A stretch of 64,000 bases of DNA from Halioglobus sp. (GTDB taxonomy: Bacteria > Pseudomonadota > Gammaproteobacteria > Pseudomonadales > Halieaceae): assembly GCA_028825045.1 (NCBI GenBank), contig JAPKAY010000002.1:84166-148165 (forward strand), read 5' to 3'. Made by a program: the position numbers and the translations under genes. Shown here in pieces: positions 55,697 to 64,000 of this stretch. Positions within the stretch are counted from its first letter, which is position 1; each line of letters opens with the position of its first letter. The notes under the pieces are model-generated. The model was not told the origin of the DNA. It did not search any database and worked only from the letters and a program-made list of their open reading frames with translations.

Positions 55697-56750
55697 CGCT
55701 ACGCTCGACCTTCATTCCCTCAAACATCACTTCCAGCCGCGAGATGACAATAACATCGCCGTTTTCGAGCCCACCATTAACGACCACCGAATCCCCTTCG
55801 CGAAAAACAATTTCAACTTTCCTGCGCTGCAACGTGTTGTTGGACAAGACGAAGACGGTATCATCGGTCTGTAGTGCCGAGATCGGCAATCGGGCGGCGG
55901 CGCTAATCGGCTTTCCCGCGATAGTCGCCGTCACAAACAACCCCAATGGCAGCCGGTACGCGTGCACGCTCAGTTCATAGGGCGCATTAACTTCCACGAC
56001 CACCGGAATCACCCGAGTCTGCCGATCAACTCGGGATTCGATTCGTAGAATTCTGGCCTTCCATTGCTGCCGTTTTTCACCGATTTTTGCACTGAGCATC
56101 ACTTCGGATGAGGTGTCAATGAGGCCCACCTCGGCAGACTTCACCGGCAGCCGCACTTCGGCGGTCTCACTACTAAGTAAGCGCGCCACTGTGCGACCGG
56201 TACTAATAAATTGCCCAAAGTCTACCAACTTCTCATCAATCACCGCGTCAAAAGGCGCCTTGATCTCAGTGTAAGCCAGGTCCTGTTCCGCTTTTTCAAT
56301 TCGCTGATGGGCGGCCTCAATATTCAATTCACTCTCACGCATCAGTGCACTACGCTTAAGTGCTGTCGCATCCGCCAGAGCATTTTTAGCGCTTGCAAGT
56401 GCGGCTTTGGCTTCCGCCAGCGCTAATCGGTAGATTGTTGGATCCACCTTCAACAATACTGTGCCACTAGTCACCATCTCGCCAGACTCAAACTGTGGCG
56501 CGACCGATTCGACTCTGCCTGTCACTTCACTGGCCAGTTCAAGCTCAATGCGTGCGCTCACAGTGCCATGAGCGATGATAGTAACCGGCACATCGCCCAG
56601 GACAATATCAATCGCCCGCACTTGCGGCAGTGGCTGCGCTACATCAGCCGAAGAAAGCTTTTCGCGGGACGCCACCATTAGTGTTGCAACCACTACCGCT
56701 GCGATGACAATTCCTACAGGGATGATGCGCTTTATCATTTTCTTAAACAT
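55689..56750 (-). CDS. RND efflux periplasmic adaptor (membrane fusion protein)
   Basis: A 353-residue HlyD/AcrA-like adaptor with an N-terminal membrane anchor (residues about 10-27) and LPQVRAIDIVLGDVPVTIIAHGTVSARIELELASEVTGRVESVAPQFESGEMVTSGTVLLKVD as the lipoyl half-motif. A helical hairpin (ALAEAKAALASAKNALADATALKRSALMRESELNIEAAHQRIEKAEQDLAYTEIKAPFDAVIDEKLVDFGQFI) follows, then a beta barrel. It directly precedes the pump gene and is preceded by a palindromic site at 56806-56818, a candidate TetR-type operator. Confidence 0.88.
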   Translation of the reverse strand: MFKKMIKRIIPVGIVIAAVVVATLMVASREKLSSADVAQPLPQVRAIDIVLGDVPVTIIAHGTVSARIELELASEVTGRVESVAPQFESGEMVTSGTVLLKVDPTIYRLALAEAKAALASAKNALADATALKRSALMRESELNIEAAHQRIEKAEQDLAYTEIKAPFDAVIDEKLVDFGQFISTGRTVARLLSSETAEVRLPVKSAEVGLIDTSSEVMLSAKIGEKRQQWKARILRIESRVDRQTRVIPVVVEVNAPYELSVHAYRLPLGLFVTATIAGKPISAAARLPISALQTDDTVFVLSNNTLQRRKVEIVFREGDSVVVNGGLENGDVIVISRLEVMFEGMKVERSDA

Positions 56751-56805
56751 TGAGAGAGTCCAAACTTACAGGCATTTAGATGGCACGTAGAACCTAAGCA
56801 CTATA

Positions 56806-56818
56806 TTACATTATGTAA
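56806..56818. promoter_or_regulatory. TetR-type operator candidate TTACAT-T-ATGTAA
   Basis: A perfect 6+6 inverted repeat around one base lies 56 bases upstream of the adaptor start, at a place suited to overlap a promoter. The TACAT/ATGTA core resembles known efflux-pump operators of TetR proteins such as AcrR. No regulator gene is in the window. Confidence 0.4.
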
Positions 56819-56876
56819 CAGCTACCGAAGTCAGTTTTGATTGTCGACAACCAGAAAAGTGCAGAAGACAAACCTT

Positions 56877-57284
56877 CTACTGCGTTTCGATCGGAAGCTT
56901 TCTGTTCAAACTGGAGCTACCTCGACGGGGTAAAATCTGGGGTTGCGCATTCAAATCCTGATCAATACACCCTCCCGTTAAAGTACAGAACAATACACTC
57001 CCGCTCTCATAACCAACCCATGCGCGAATGCTACTGCCCTCACCGGGCGTGTCGATTGCGGAGACCGGGGAGTTGGACGTACCGACCAGCTCCGTGCAAC
57101 CACCTTTACGGGTGCAGTAGAGTAAGGCGCCACTGGAAAATCCGATAAAAGCTGAGACCTGCGAACTCAGTGACGCTACTGCTGTAACCGATCCACGGTC
57201 ACCAGCGCAGGCTCCAACGCAGAACAAAAAAAGCACTGGAGCCAGAATAGGGCGAATGCCAATGCGGTCACGCGTGTTTCTCAT
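56877..57284 (-). CDS. lipoprotein with two internal Cys-repeat units
   Basis: A 135-residue protein from ATG 57284 (GGAAG upstream). The signal ends in the lipobox VGAC. Two similar blocks follow: VSAFIGFSSGALLYCTRKGGCTEL and IRAWVGYESGSVLFCTLTGGCIDQ, each with the pattern V/I-x-A-x-x-G-x-x-S-G-x-x-x-x-C-x-x-x-G-G-C. The C-terminal tail is basic. This looks like an internal duplication of a small beta unit with a disulfide. Family not recognised. Confidence 0.55.
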   Translation of the reverse strand: MRNTRDRIGIRPILAPVLFLFCVGACAGDRGSVTAVASLSSQVSAFIGFSSGALLYCTRKGGCTELVGTSNSPVSAIDTPGEGSSIRAWVGYESGSVLFCTLTGGCIDQDLNAQPQILPRRGSSSLNRKLPIETQ

Positions 57285-57462
57285 AATATCTTCCTGCGAA
57301 AGGCGGCACATGCCGTTGAACCTAACCGTTCTTCGATTGTTAGCTTGAGCCGGCTATATTGGTATCAGAACGGATTAGGCCGATTGAATTACCCGCCTAA
57401 ATCGTTTCAGTCCACGACCGCACTGGCACTGTATACATTATCCAATTGTGGCTGGAGACTAG

Positions 57463-58473
57463 TCATGCAGCTTTTACCTCTGGGAAATGAACAAATTGCT
57501 GCACTAGCAACAGAGCGAGTTGGGTGGGTTCAGGTCTTTCTCCGGTGAGTGCACCCCGCCGACGCAGTTCGGACTCCATTTTAGTCAGAATGATGTCCAG
57601 GGTGAGCTCGTCGCCTCCCCGGCGCCACAAATTCTCCTGTTCTTTGTCGGCGAAACAATAAGCCTTCCAGGAGATCGAGTAGCGTAATTGAGGCCAGGTG
57701 TACTCAGCCAAAATAGTATCCGCTTCACGTAACTGCCATTGATCATTGCTGCAGTGATGCAATCGTGTTTCTTTCCCTATTAGGGGCAGGTCGGGCAATA
57801 CCGGGTTAACACGCTCTACACCATGGTACACCTGATCCGTATCAATCATGATGGCAGAATTATGAGCCGCCGGGATAGAGTGACGAGTTCCTGCCGGCCC
57901 GTCTGGGTAAAACGTGAAGGCACCCCCCTGAGGGTTACCGAACCAGGACACACAAGTGAGTATAGGAATACGCCACTCTTTAAACAGTCCCGAATGCAAC
58001 ATGCATACCAGTAGCCACTGTGGCAGAACCTTGCGGTTCGCCCCCCTAAACTCGGGAACATCCGTATGTATGGCCAGTTCCTGTCCGGGCAGTAGTAGAT
58101 TGGCGTAGACAATCGCTGGCACAATATAGTCGCAGCCTGAAATCTCTGAAGCCGATGCTTTGACTAAGGGATGCTCCAAAAATGCCTGAATGCCTTCGGC
58201 TTGTATATCTGAACCATAGGCGTAGGTCTCGCGAAAATAATTGGTGCGACTCACCGCCGTCGCTGGATCATCCTCATTTCCCCCGCCATCGATACCCGCA
58301 TCCAGATAGTGCAGGCCGACGTCAAAGCGCTGGGGTAACTGCTCACCCAGCCCCGCCGATGAGGCCTCGTCCGCATAGGTCCCAAAACTGCCAAAGGACT
58401 CGGCAATTCTCAGCATCGCGTCGGCATCACCCGCAGGTAAAAACGGCGCAAGGTGCGAGTATTTCAAGGCCAC
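57463..58473 (-). CDS. putative Fe(II)/2-oxoglutarate-type dioxygenase
   Basis: A 336-residue protein starting at GTG 58473 (AGGAG six bases before). A double-stranded-beta-helix pattern is suggested by PGQELAIHTDVPEF, where H-x-D is the usual metal motif, and by DTDQVYHGVERVNP with the distal His and a following TRLHH. Family assignment is by motif only; the substrate might be an amino acid, lipid or small alcohol. No signal peptide. It is divergent from the fatty-acid hydroxylase gene, across a stretch of imperfect 10-base repeats. Confidence 0.55.
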   Translation of the reverse strand: MALKYSHLAPFLPAGDADAMLRIAESFGSFGTYADEASSAGLGEQLPQRFDVGLHYLDAGIDGGGNEDDPATAVSRTNYFRETYAYGSDIQAEGIQAFLEHPLVKASASEISGCDYIVPAIVYANLLLPGQELAIHTDVPEFRGANRKVLPQWLLVCMLHSGLFKEWRIPILTCVSWFGNPQGGAFTFYPDGPAGTRHSIPAAHNSAIMIDTDQVYHGVERVNPVLPDLPLIGKETRLHHCSNDQWQLREADTILAEYTWPQLRYSISWKAYCFADKEQENLWRRGGDELTLDIILTKMESELRRRGALTGERPEPTQLALLLVQQFVHFPEVKAA

Positions 58474-58490
58474 CTTTTTCTCCTGTAGTT

Positions 58491-58540
58491 AGATCGGATT
58501 AGATCGGGTTAAATCAAGTTAGGTTGGGCTAGATTGCCTT
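58491..58540. repeat. run of imperfect 10-base repeats in a divergent promoter region
   Basis: Five to six units of about ten bases (agatcggatt, agatcgggtt, aaatcaagtt, aggttgggct, agattgcctt, ggatctagcc) follow one another without spacers, so they are in phase with the DNA helix. The run lies between the divergent dioxygenase (58473) and hydroxylase (58591) starts. Possible roles are a bent or regulator-binding region. Confidence 0.5.
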
Positions 58541-58590
58541 GGATCTAGCCGATCATTGTACCCCATACAACTGATGCCTATAAAGTGATC

Positions 58591-59589
58591 ATGTCTATAC
58601 TGCGCCGGGATTTGGAATTTCGCAGCCTCAAGACTACACTGACCCTCATGGAGAATATCAATCCCGACACGCTACCCCTGGTCCAAGTACTGCCTTTTTT
58701 CCTGTTGGCCTTATTGATTTATGGCCTGGCGGAATTTGCCTTCGTGCACTACCGGCTGCGCCGGGCAAAAACCGGAGAATATGGCATGGCCGTCAAAGGG
58801 CTGGGCTTTACCATGCTGGCGGGCTTAGGGATGGGGTTATTACTTGGGCCAGTCACGAAATTGCTATTCGCCGTATGGGGTGCAAGCCTTAGTCCATTCG
58901 ACGCAGGCCTCTCTCCCCTTGGCTGGGTCTACGGCTTTTTTATTTACGAGATGAGCTATTGGCTGCAGCACTGGCTGGCCCACAAAGTGCGATTGCTGTG
59001 GTGCCTGCACTCACCGCATCACGCGCCCCGGTCTATGAATATATTTGTGGGCTTTAATCACTCCTTCCTGGAAACTCTTCTGTATATGCCCTTTACCCTG
59101 GGTTTTATTCCAGCCTTGCTTGGCGTGGACCCCGCTATCATCGCAGTGCTAACGTTCATTGATGTAGTGTGGGGTAATATTCTGCATGTGAGTGACAATG
59201 TGGTGAGCCGACGCTGGGGCGTGCTCGAGCGTTTTATGCAGACGCCTTCCTACCACCGGGTTCACCACGCCCAAAACGTCCGTTACATGGATACCAATTA
59301 CAACTCCATCACCCTGCTGGGAGACTGGCTGATGGGCACACTGCAACCACTGAAAGAGCGGGAGCCAGTAGAGTTTGGCATAACCAGGCCGGTGAATACC
59401 TCCAGCTTCCTGGACGTGCACTTCGGCGAATTTTTATTGCTGTGGCGCGACTTGAGAAAGGCCGACAGTCTGTCGCAGGGCTTCAGCTACCTGTTTCGGC
59501 CGCCCGGCTGGGCTCCACAGGGCGAGCAACAGACAGCGTCCGCACGCAAACACCGGGCTTTAAATGCTCCCCAGATGACTGACGCCTAG
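58591..59589 (+). CDS. sterol desaturase / fatty-acid hydroxylase family membrane protein
   Basis: A 332-residue di-iron membrane hydroxylase. His-box set: SYWLQHWLAHKV (H-x-x-x-H), CLHSPHHAP (H-x-x-H-H) and SYHRVHHAQN (H-x-x-H-H). Four membrane helices are predicted (about residues 30-50, 70-100, 165-185, 190-210) with the His boxes on the cytoplasmic face. ATG 58591 is the first candidate; ATG 58648 would also leave the fold intact. It introduces a hydroxyl or double bond into a lipid or sterol-like substrate. The C-terminal tail is polar and may be unstructured. Confidence 0.83.
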   Translation: MSILRRDLEFRSLKTTLTLMENINPDTLPLVQVLPFFLLALLIYGLAEFAFVHYRLRRAKTGEYGMAVKGLGFTMLAGLGMGLLLGPVTKLLFAVWGASLSPFDAGLSPLGWVYGFFIYEMSYWLQHWLAHKVRLLWCLHSPHHAPRSMNIFVGFNHSFLETLLYMPFTLGFIPALLGVDPAIIAVLTFIDVVWGNILHVSDNVVSRRWGVLERFMQTPSYHRVHHAQNVRYMDTNYNSITLLGDWLMGTLQPLKEREPVEFGITRPVNTSSFLDVHFGEFLLLWRDLRKADSLSQGFSYLFRPPGWAPQGEQQTASARKHRALNAPQMTDA

Positions 59590-59616
59590 TACACGCACGC
59601 CTGGCACTGGCAGAAC

Positions 59617-60933
59617 TCACCCGCCAGGTGCGCTGTATATCCACAGGCGAGCGATACGTTCATCGATTAGTCTCACCTGATGACCGTATTCCTCTGCCTC
59701 AGTACTGCCATACAACCGACGAAATTGCGCTTCACTCAAACCCTCGGACATACCTTCGGTACCGGGGAAAAATGCTTTCTCGCTGTTGTAGTTAACTATA
59801 CTCTGCTGCAATTGCCTGGCATCAGGCTCGCTGGCGGTAGCCGCCTCCACAAACCTGATTCCAGCCCTGTCGGCGGCAAGATCGGCGAAACTGAAACCAC
59901 TGCCTCCGTCGCCGGAGTCTAGTAGCTCCTTGAACTCCCCGGCTGCGTATCCGATGCCCTCTTGTGTCGCCAACGTGATGCCGGCGGAATAGATAAAATG
60001 AAGCATCAAATCCTGACGACCTCCCAGCGTAACGTATTCAGGCGACCGAGAAAGGCGGTGGTCGCTTGAGACCAGCTTACCTAACAGCGCCTCAAACGCT
60101 CCATTGCTAAAGTAAATCGCCATCGCCCACATTGCTGCGCGATTTTCGTCAACAGCAGAACCTAGCTCCCCGCGGCTCTGCGCCTCTACCATGAGAGGTG
60201 TTAGGTACGCATTGAACGATAGGTGACTGTGTCTCCACTGATTCCCCATCCCGGCTAGCAGGTCATAATAGTGCACCACTCGCGCCTGTTCCGCCGCCGG
60301 AAAACGCGAGGCCTGCAGTTTTCTAACAGCCCGCTTGAGGTGTGCCTTGGCGTTGGGCGGCGGATAGACACTTAACAGCGCGGTACTCCCATCCAGCTGA
60401 AACCCACGGACACTACCCAATAGCAAGGTGGCCTGCTGGTCCTGGAGCACCACATCACCGATTCTGGCCATCAATGGCAGCAGCCATCGGCCTGAAAAAT
60501 CTGCAGGACCAATCGTCACACGGTCGATATGAACACCCTCACTGGACTCGTCAAGCTGAATACTCATGTTGAAATAACCCCCAGCGGGATTGGGAGTGAG
60601 TCGTAAACTCACGCTTGAGTGAACACTGGTGCTGTCGAACTTGGATTCGGCACTAAACCAGTCAAACGTATGCGCGCCCATCCGAGCAAGGTTCTCAAGC
60701 TCCGTCTCAGTAATGACCACCGTGATTTGCCCGTTATGAGAGGACTCAATTTGACGATTTACTCGCTTTAGCAATTCCTTACCAGCCACGATAGTTGCAT
60801 AGTCAACGGGTGGTTTTTCGGCCACCAGCGGTTCGTTCTCCAGGGTGTAGAAGGCCAAGCCCACTGTTACCGCCACAAAGAGTGCCGGTAACAGTAGAAA
60901 GAGCAGAAGTACTAGTCTAAACACCTTAAACAT
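59617..60933 (-). CDS. hypothetical membrane-anchored exported protein
   Basis: A 438-residue protein with one N-terminal hydrophobic anchor (residues about 8-30) and an extracytoplasmic body. The region after it, VAEKPPVDYATIVAGKELLKRVNRQIES, and the central LMARIGDVVLQDQQATLLLGSVRGFQLDGSTALLSVYPPP are conserved-looking in proteobacteria. The last third includes HFIYSAGITLATQEGIGYAAGEFKELLDSGDGGSGFSFADLAADRAGIRF. No enzymatic motif is visible. Convergent with the hydroxylase gene and divergent from the ABC exporter. Confidence 0.55.
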   Translation of the reverse strand: MFKVFRLVLLLFLLLPALFVAVTVGLAFYTLENEPLVAEKPPVDYATIVAGKELLKRVNRQIESSHNGQITVVITETELENLARMGAHTFDWFSAESKFDSTSVHSSVSLRLTPNPAGGYFNMSIQLDESSEGVHIDRVTIGPADFSGRWLLPLMARIGDVVLQDQQATLLLGSVRGFQLDGSTALLSVYPPPNAKAHLKRAVRKLQASRFPAAEQARVVHYYDLLAGMGNQWRHSHLSFNAYLTPLMVEAQSRGELGSAVDENRAAMWAMAIYFSNGAFEALLGKLVSSDHRLSRSPEYVTLGGRQDLMLHFIYSAGITLATQEGIGYAAGEFKELLDSGDGGSGFSFADLAADRAGIRFVEAATASEPDARQLQQSIVNYNSEKAFFPGTEGMSEGLSEAQFRRLYGSTEAEEYGHQVRLIDERIARLWIYSAPGG

Positions 60934-61064
60934 GGAGTGGTTGGTAACGTAGTCCCGGCGATGTCACCAGTCTATGTCAGTTTGCCCAGACCAACCAGTG
61001 CGCCCCCAGAACACCTTCAACATCGAAGATCGGTTATGCTGTCTCTCCTTCTACGGGCATCCCT

Positions 61065-62846
61065 ATGAATCACGGCAATTACGACGACGAACCAAATCAG
61101 AAGATCAACTGGCAAATAATCCGGATTGTCTGGCCCTACCTGATGGAATACCGCAGTCGGGTTCTGCTGGCACTGGGCTGCCTGATTTTTGCCAAAGTAG
61201 CGAGTGTTATGGGGCCGTTTATCCTCAAATACATTGTCGATGCGCTGCAATCAGATACCAGTAAGCTGATAGCCGTTCCCCTTGCATTGGTACTTGCATA
61301 TGGATTTGCCCGCTTTGCTAACGTCTTGTTTGGCGAGCTCCGCGATACGATATTTGGCCGCGTTACTGAACGTGCTATGCGAAAAATCGGACTCGAAATT
61401 TTTCGGCACTTGCACAACCTCGATCTCGAATATCACCTCAACCGTCGTACTGGTGGACTTTCGCGAGATATCGAACGCGGCACCACCGGTATCAGTTTTC
61501 TAATGCGATTCTTTATTTTTAACATCGTGCCTACTTTTATAGAAATATTTATGGTCGTCGGAATCCTTCTGTTCAAATACGGATGGGGATTTGCACTGAT
61601 TACAACGGTAGCCGTCGTTGCTTATGTCAGTTTTTCTATCGTAGCTACCGAATGGCGCACAAAATTTGTTCGCGAAGCCAATATTGCCGACTCCGCCACC
61701 AATACCCGCGCGGTAGATAGCCTGCTAAATTTCGAAACAGTGAAGTACTTTACTAACGAGGAATTCGAAGCGGAGCGCTACGATTACGAACTCGGAAAAT
61801 GGGAATTGGCGCGGCGAAAAAACCGCCTGTCGCTCTTTTCCCTCAACGGCGGGCAAGCCTTGATCATCGCCACTGCAATGACGGCAATGATGTGGCTAGC
61901 CACCTCCAGAGTTGCCAGCGGCACAATGACCCTGGGCGATTTTGTACTCATAAACGCCTTTATGATCCAGCTATTTCTACCGCTCAATTTTTTGGGGTTT
62001 GTTTACCGGGAGATCAAGGGCTCCATGGCCAACATTGAGAAAATGCTGCACCTGTTGGAGGTGTCACCCAGCGTCAATGATAAACCAGAAGCCGAACCAC
62101 TGAAGCACAGTGCCGGCAATATCGAGTTCAGCGATGTCTCGTTCTCCTACCAGACGGACCGAAAAATTCTGAGCAATGTGTCATTCTCCATTAAGAGCGG
62201 GGAGACAGTGGCGGTGGTCGGTGCTAGCGGTGCTGGGAAATCAACCCTGGTGAAGTTACTCTTCAGGTTTTACGATCTGAATGGCGGTAAAATTACTATT
62301 GGTGGCGAAGACATTAGTGATGTGAGCAAAAAATCGCTACGCCAGTCCATAGGTATCGTGCCACAGGATACCGTTCTGTTTAATGACAGCTTGTTTGAAA
62401 ACGTGCGCTACGGACGGCCAGGCGCCAGCGACGAGGATGTTTCCCAGGCGATTCAACTCGCACATCTCGACGGATTCATTCGCCAACTGCCGGAAGGCCA
62501 CCATACTAAAGTGGGAGAACGGGGGCTGAAACTGTCTGGTGGCGAAAAGCAGCGGGTAGCTATAGCACGCACTATCCTTAAACGATCACCGATACTAATT
62601 TTTGATGAGGCAACCTCGTCGCTGGACAGTAAATCGGAACAGGCCATCCTAAAAGCACTCAAAGAGGTTTCCCAAGGCCACACCAGCCTGGTCATCGCGC
62701 ACCGTCTCTCCACTATTATCGATGCAGACAAGATTGTCGTTCTCGATCAAGGTAGCGTGGTTGAACAGGGCTCACACGAGCAGTTACTGAGCCATAGAGA
62801 GCGCTATGCCGAACTCTGGTTTGCGCAGCAAAAGGAACAGCAATAG
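61065..62846 (+). CDS. Atm1-type ABC exporter (membrane domain plus ATPase)
   Basis: A 593-residue half-transporter. The membrane domain has six segments and the Atm1/HMT1-type element NTRAVDSLLNFETVKYF, associated with glutathione binding. The ATPase domain shows Walker A GASGAGKST (about residues 385-393), Q-loop, signature LSGGEKQR, Walker B ILIFDEATSSLD and the switch His in IAHRLSTI. This branch exports glutathione-linked persulfide or heavy-metal complexes across the inner membrane. It is separated by about 130 bases from the divergent hypothetical gene. Confidence 0.9.
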   Translation: MNHGNYDDEPNQKINWQIIRIVWPYLMEYRSRVLLALGCLIFAKVASVMGPFILKYIVDALQSDTSKLIAVPLALVLAYGFARFANVLFGELRDTIFGRVTERAMRKIGLEIFRHLHNLDLEYHLNRRTGGLSRDIERGTTGISFLMRFFIFNIVPTFIEIFMVVGILLFKYGWGFALITTVAVVAYVSFSIVATEWRTKFVREANIADSATNTRAVDSLLNFETVKYFTNEEFEAERYDYELGKWELARRKNRLSLFSLNGGQALIIATAMTAMMWLATSRVASGTMTLGDFVLINAFMIQLFLPLNFLGFVYREIKGSMANIEKMLHLLEVSPSVNDKPEAEPLKHSAGNIEFSDVSFSYQTDRKILSNVSFSIKSGETVAVVGASGAGKSTLVKLLFRFYDLNGGKITIGGEDISDVSKKSLRQSIGIVPQDTVLFNDSLFENVRYGRPGASDEDVSQAIQLAHLDGFIRQLPEGHHTKVGERGLKLSGGEKQRVAIARTILKRSPILIFDEATSSLDSKSEQAILKALKEVSQGHTSLVIAHRLSTIIDADKIVVLDQGSVVEQGSHEQLLSHRERYAELWFAQQKEQQ

Positions 62847-62885
62847 CGATCACGTAGCGCGGCAAGCAGATTTGCACCCTAGAAC

Positions 62886-63758
62886 TCACTGCGATAGCAG
62901 GCCATCACGAATAGTCTGCGCTTTCTGCTTTATTCGACGGATATTTTCTGGCCCCATGCGCAGCAATAGTTTTTGCACCGGAGACAAATCCTCCAGTGCA
63001 GGGTCGGCATAGACATACAGAACCGACTTTCGCTCCAACTCGATAGACTCGTCAATTTCCGGGGTTGCCAGTATGACATCCAATGTACGGATGACGGCAT
63101 TGTCGAACTCCCCTGCGTCGAGGCCAAGCTGCTCATAGGCACCTTCGTAAAAAGGTCGGAGCGTATGAAAACTATTTATCAAAATACTACTATCCAGCGC
63201 TGCAATAGAGTCTGCATAGCCATCATACCGAGTAAAATTGCTGGAACTCATATAGAGGATACCTGTCTTCTCTTCCACCTCAAACGCTTGCTTGGGAGGA
63301 TCGACGGGGAGAATTTTCCGCATGATCACACCCCGACTCAAGCCGTCGATCAAGGCAGCGCTTACATCCAATGCGTTTTCATTGCTTACTAAAGAAGATA
63401 AGTTAGCATCTGCGCCTGCTTGCTCCAGCTGCTGGCGTAATAGATCATCTCCTTCGGGTGGGGCAAATGACACAGCGCTGTTGGACGCGGGTAGAACCTC
63501 TGTCTCGACCTGGGCTACCTCAACCTCTAAAAGCTCCTGACGTTGCGGAATATCGGGTGTCGGGGGCGCGCGTGGTGTGACCTTAGGCACTGCAATCTGG
63601 GGTGCCGATAGAGCGACCTCCACCGCTACCTGTTGTCCGCTCCAAAACCAATAGGCTGCTATTCCTAGTAGTACCAAAGCCGCAGCCAGCCATCTGAAAA
63701 CCGGGCTTTTCTTACGCTGCCATTTCTCGTCCAGCTGATCTTCAGGATCTGCTCTCAT
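62886..63758 (-). CDS. DUF3014-family envelope protein
   Basis: A 290-residue protein with a short cytoplasmic N terminus (MRADPEDQLDEKWQRKKSP), one membrane segment (about residues 22-41) and a Pro-rich linker (APQIAVPKVTPRAPPTPDIPQ). The periplasmic domain contains ENALDVSAALIDGLSRGVIMRKILPV and SVLYVYADPALEDLSPVQKLLLRMGPENIRRIK, the characteristic DUF3014 blocks. Function unknown; such proteins often accompany envelope functions. Convergent with the ABC exporter. Confidence 0.85.
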   Translation of the reverse strand: MRADPEDQLDEKWQRKKSPVFRWLAAALVLLGIAAYWFWSGQQVAVEVALSAPQIAVPKVTPRAPPTPDIPQRQELLEVEVAQVETEVLPASNSAVSFAPPEGDDLLRQQLEQAGADANLSSLVSNENALDVSAALIDGLSRGVIMRKILPVDPPKQAFEVEEKTGILYMSSSNFTRYDGYADSIAALDSSILINSFHTLRPFYEGAYEQLGLDAGEFDNAVIRTLDVILATPEIDESIELERKSVLYVYADPALEDLSPVQKLLLRMGPENIRRIKQKAQTIRDGLLSQ

Positions 63759-63907
63759 AGTCCCTCCGTGACAATGTGGGTGGTAGCCAATGGGCGGTTG
63801 TACTGTTTGGACAGGAACTTTGCCGCAAAGATCCTCGGCTGGAGCCGGCGGTCATTTCCGGTGTTAACACGAGATGGTTAAGCCTGTGCATTCGCCGCTA
63901 AGCGAGT

Positions 63908-64000
63908 TCAAGAAGCCCGTTTTTTCTTAACAGCAGTCTTGCGCTTGGCCGCTGCCTTACGTTTTGGTGCAGCCTTTTTCTTAGTACCTGCCTTCTTCTT
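63908..64000 (-). CDS. C-terminal tail of a Lys/Ala-rich protein, truncated by the window
   Basis: The last 93 bases read, on the minus strand, as a 30-residue tail KKKAGTKKKAAPKRKAA...KKKRAS ending at TGA. The repeated Lys-Ala-Pro pattern resembles the C-terminal tails of histone-H1-like and AlgP/PhaF-type nucleoid or granule proteins, or a basic tail of a ribosome- or DNA-binding protein. The rest of the gene lies outside the window. The gap 63759-63907 holds nothing else I can support. Confidence 0.55.
   Translation of the reverse strand, partial: KKKAGTKKKAAPKRKAAAKRKTAVKKKRAS

Noticed and set aside
57345..57548. Plus-strand ORF after the repeat lipoprotein
   Set aside because: It overlaps the 3' end of the dioxygenase gene on the other strand and has no ribosome site or family match.

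Overview
The window looks like chromosomal DNA of a heterotrophic, probably marine, gammaproteobacterium (Cellvibrionales / Halieaceae / Spongiibacteraceae-like; this placement is inference from gene content, not from a marker gene). The evidence is the mix of genes: a TAXI-type binding protein, MpaB/DUF2236 oxygenase, fatty-acid hydroxylases, a coniferyl-type aldehyde dehydrogenase, an F420/LLM-type oxidoreductase beside a decayed ketosteroid-dehydrogenase-like gene, a prokaryotic ligand-gated channel gene, DUF3014, DUF4124-lytic transglycosylase and many small lipoproteins. Base composition looks uniform and near 50-55% GC by eye. I saw no rRNA, tRNA, CRISPR array, prophage or intact insertion sequence.

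Layout. 0-5 kb: TAXI protein and MpaB-like oxygenase (minus), then a Tat-exported class V aminotransferase overlapping a DCC-family protein (plus) and a small membrane protein. 5-9 kb: a large lipoprotein that fuses a SurE-like domain to an endonuclease/exonuclease/phosphatase (EEP) domain, a short divergent ORF, a striking hairpin, and a second EEP lipoprotein. 9.3-14.1 kb: three-gene minus-strand operon of an alkyl-DHAP-synthase-like flavoprotein, GlpD and an FGGY kinase. 14.1-19.5 kb: a decayed reading frame, a DUF4136-like lipoprotein, N-acyl-D-amino-acid deacylase, SpoIIAA-like, DJ-1/PfpI and a divergent pyrophosphatase. 19.7-24.5 kb: CehA/PHP metallohydrolase lipoprotein and a cytochrome c-PQQ sugar dehydrogenase fusion, divergent. 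24.7-33.3 kb: retropepsin-like protease, MaoC-like protein, DinB, small membrane proteins, aldehyde dehydrogenase, DapB-like dehydrogenase, lytic transglycosylase. 33.3-34.4 kb: a pentameric ligand-gated channel gene broken by at least two and probably three separate lesions. 34.5-43 kb: SRPBCC, nitroreductase, GST, SnoaL-like, then a minus-strand redox operon (cytochrome c, lactone-oxidase-like flavoprotein, exported alanine-racemase-fold protein), HAD phosphatase and an esterase lipoprotein. 43-50 kb: NhaP-type antiporter, LLM oxidoreductase, a decayed FAD dehydrogenase, an amidohydrolase carrying a remnant of a fatty-acid hydroxylase on its 5' side, and a YkuE-type metallophosphoesterase. 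50-57 kb: glutamine-synthetase-like/Fe-ADH pair and an RND efflux pump with a candidate TetR-type operator. 57-64 kb: small repeat lipoprotein, putative Fe(II) dioxygenase, fatty-acid hydroxylase, Atm1-type ABC exporter, DUF3014 protein and the lysine-rich tail of a truncated gene.

The genes suggest a cell that processes exogenous lipids, aromatics and phosphoesters at its envelope: many products are lipoproteins or Tat substrates (EEP, SurE-EEP, PHP, esterase, PQQ dehydrogenase, lactone oxidase, two exported PLP-fold proteins). Several loci are visibly decaying (ligand-gated channel, KstD-like dehydrogenase, hydroxylase remnant, 14.4 kb ORF), so the window is also a record of recent gene loss. 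The most unusual items are the SurE-EEP fusion lipoprotein, the AGPS-like/GlpD/FGGY operon, and the shared hairpin at 7.83-7.88 kb.
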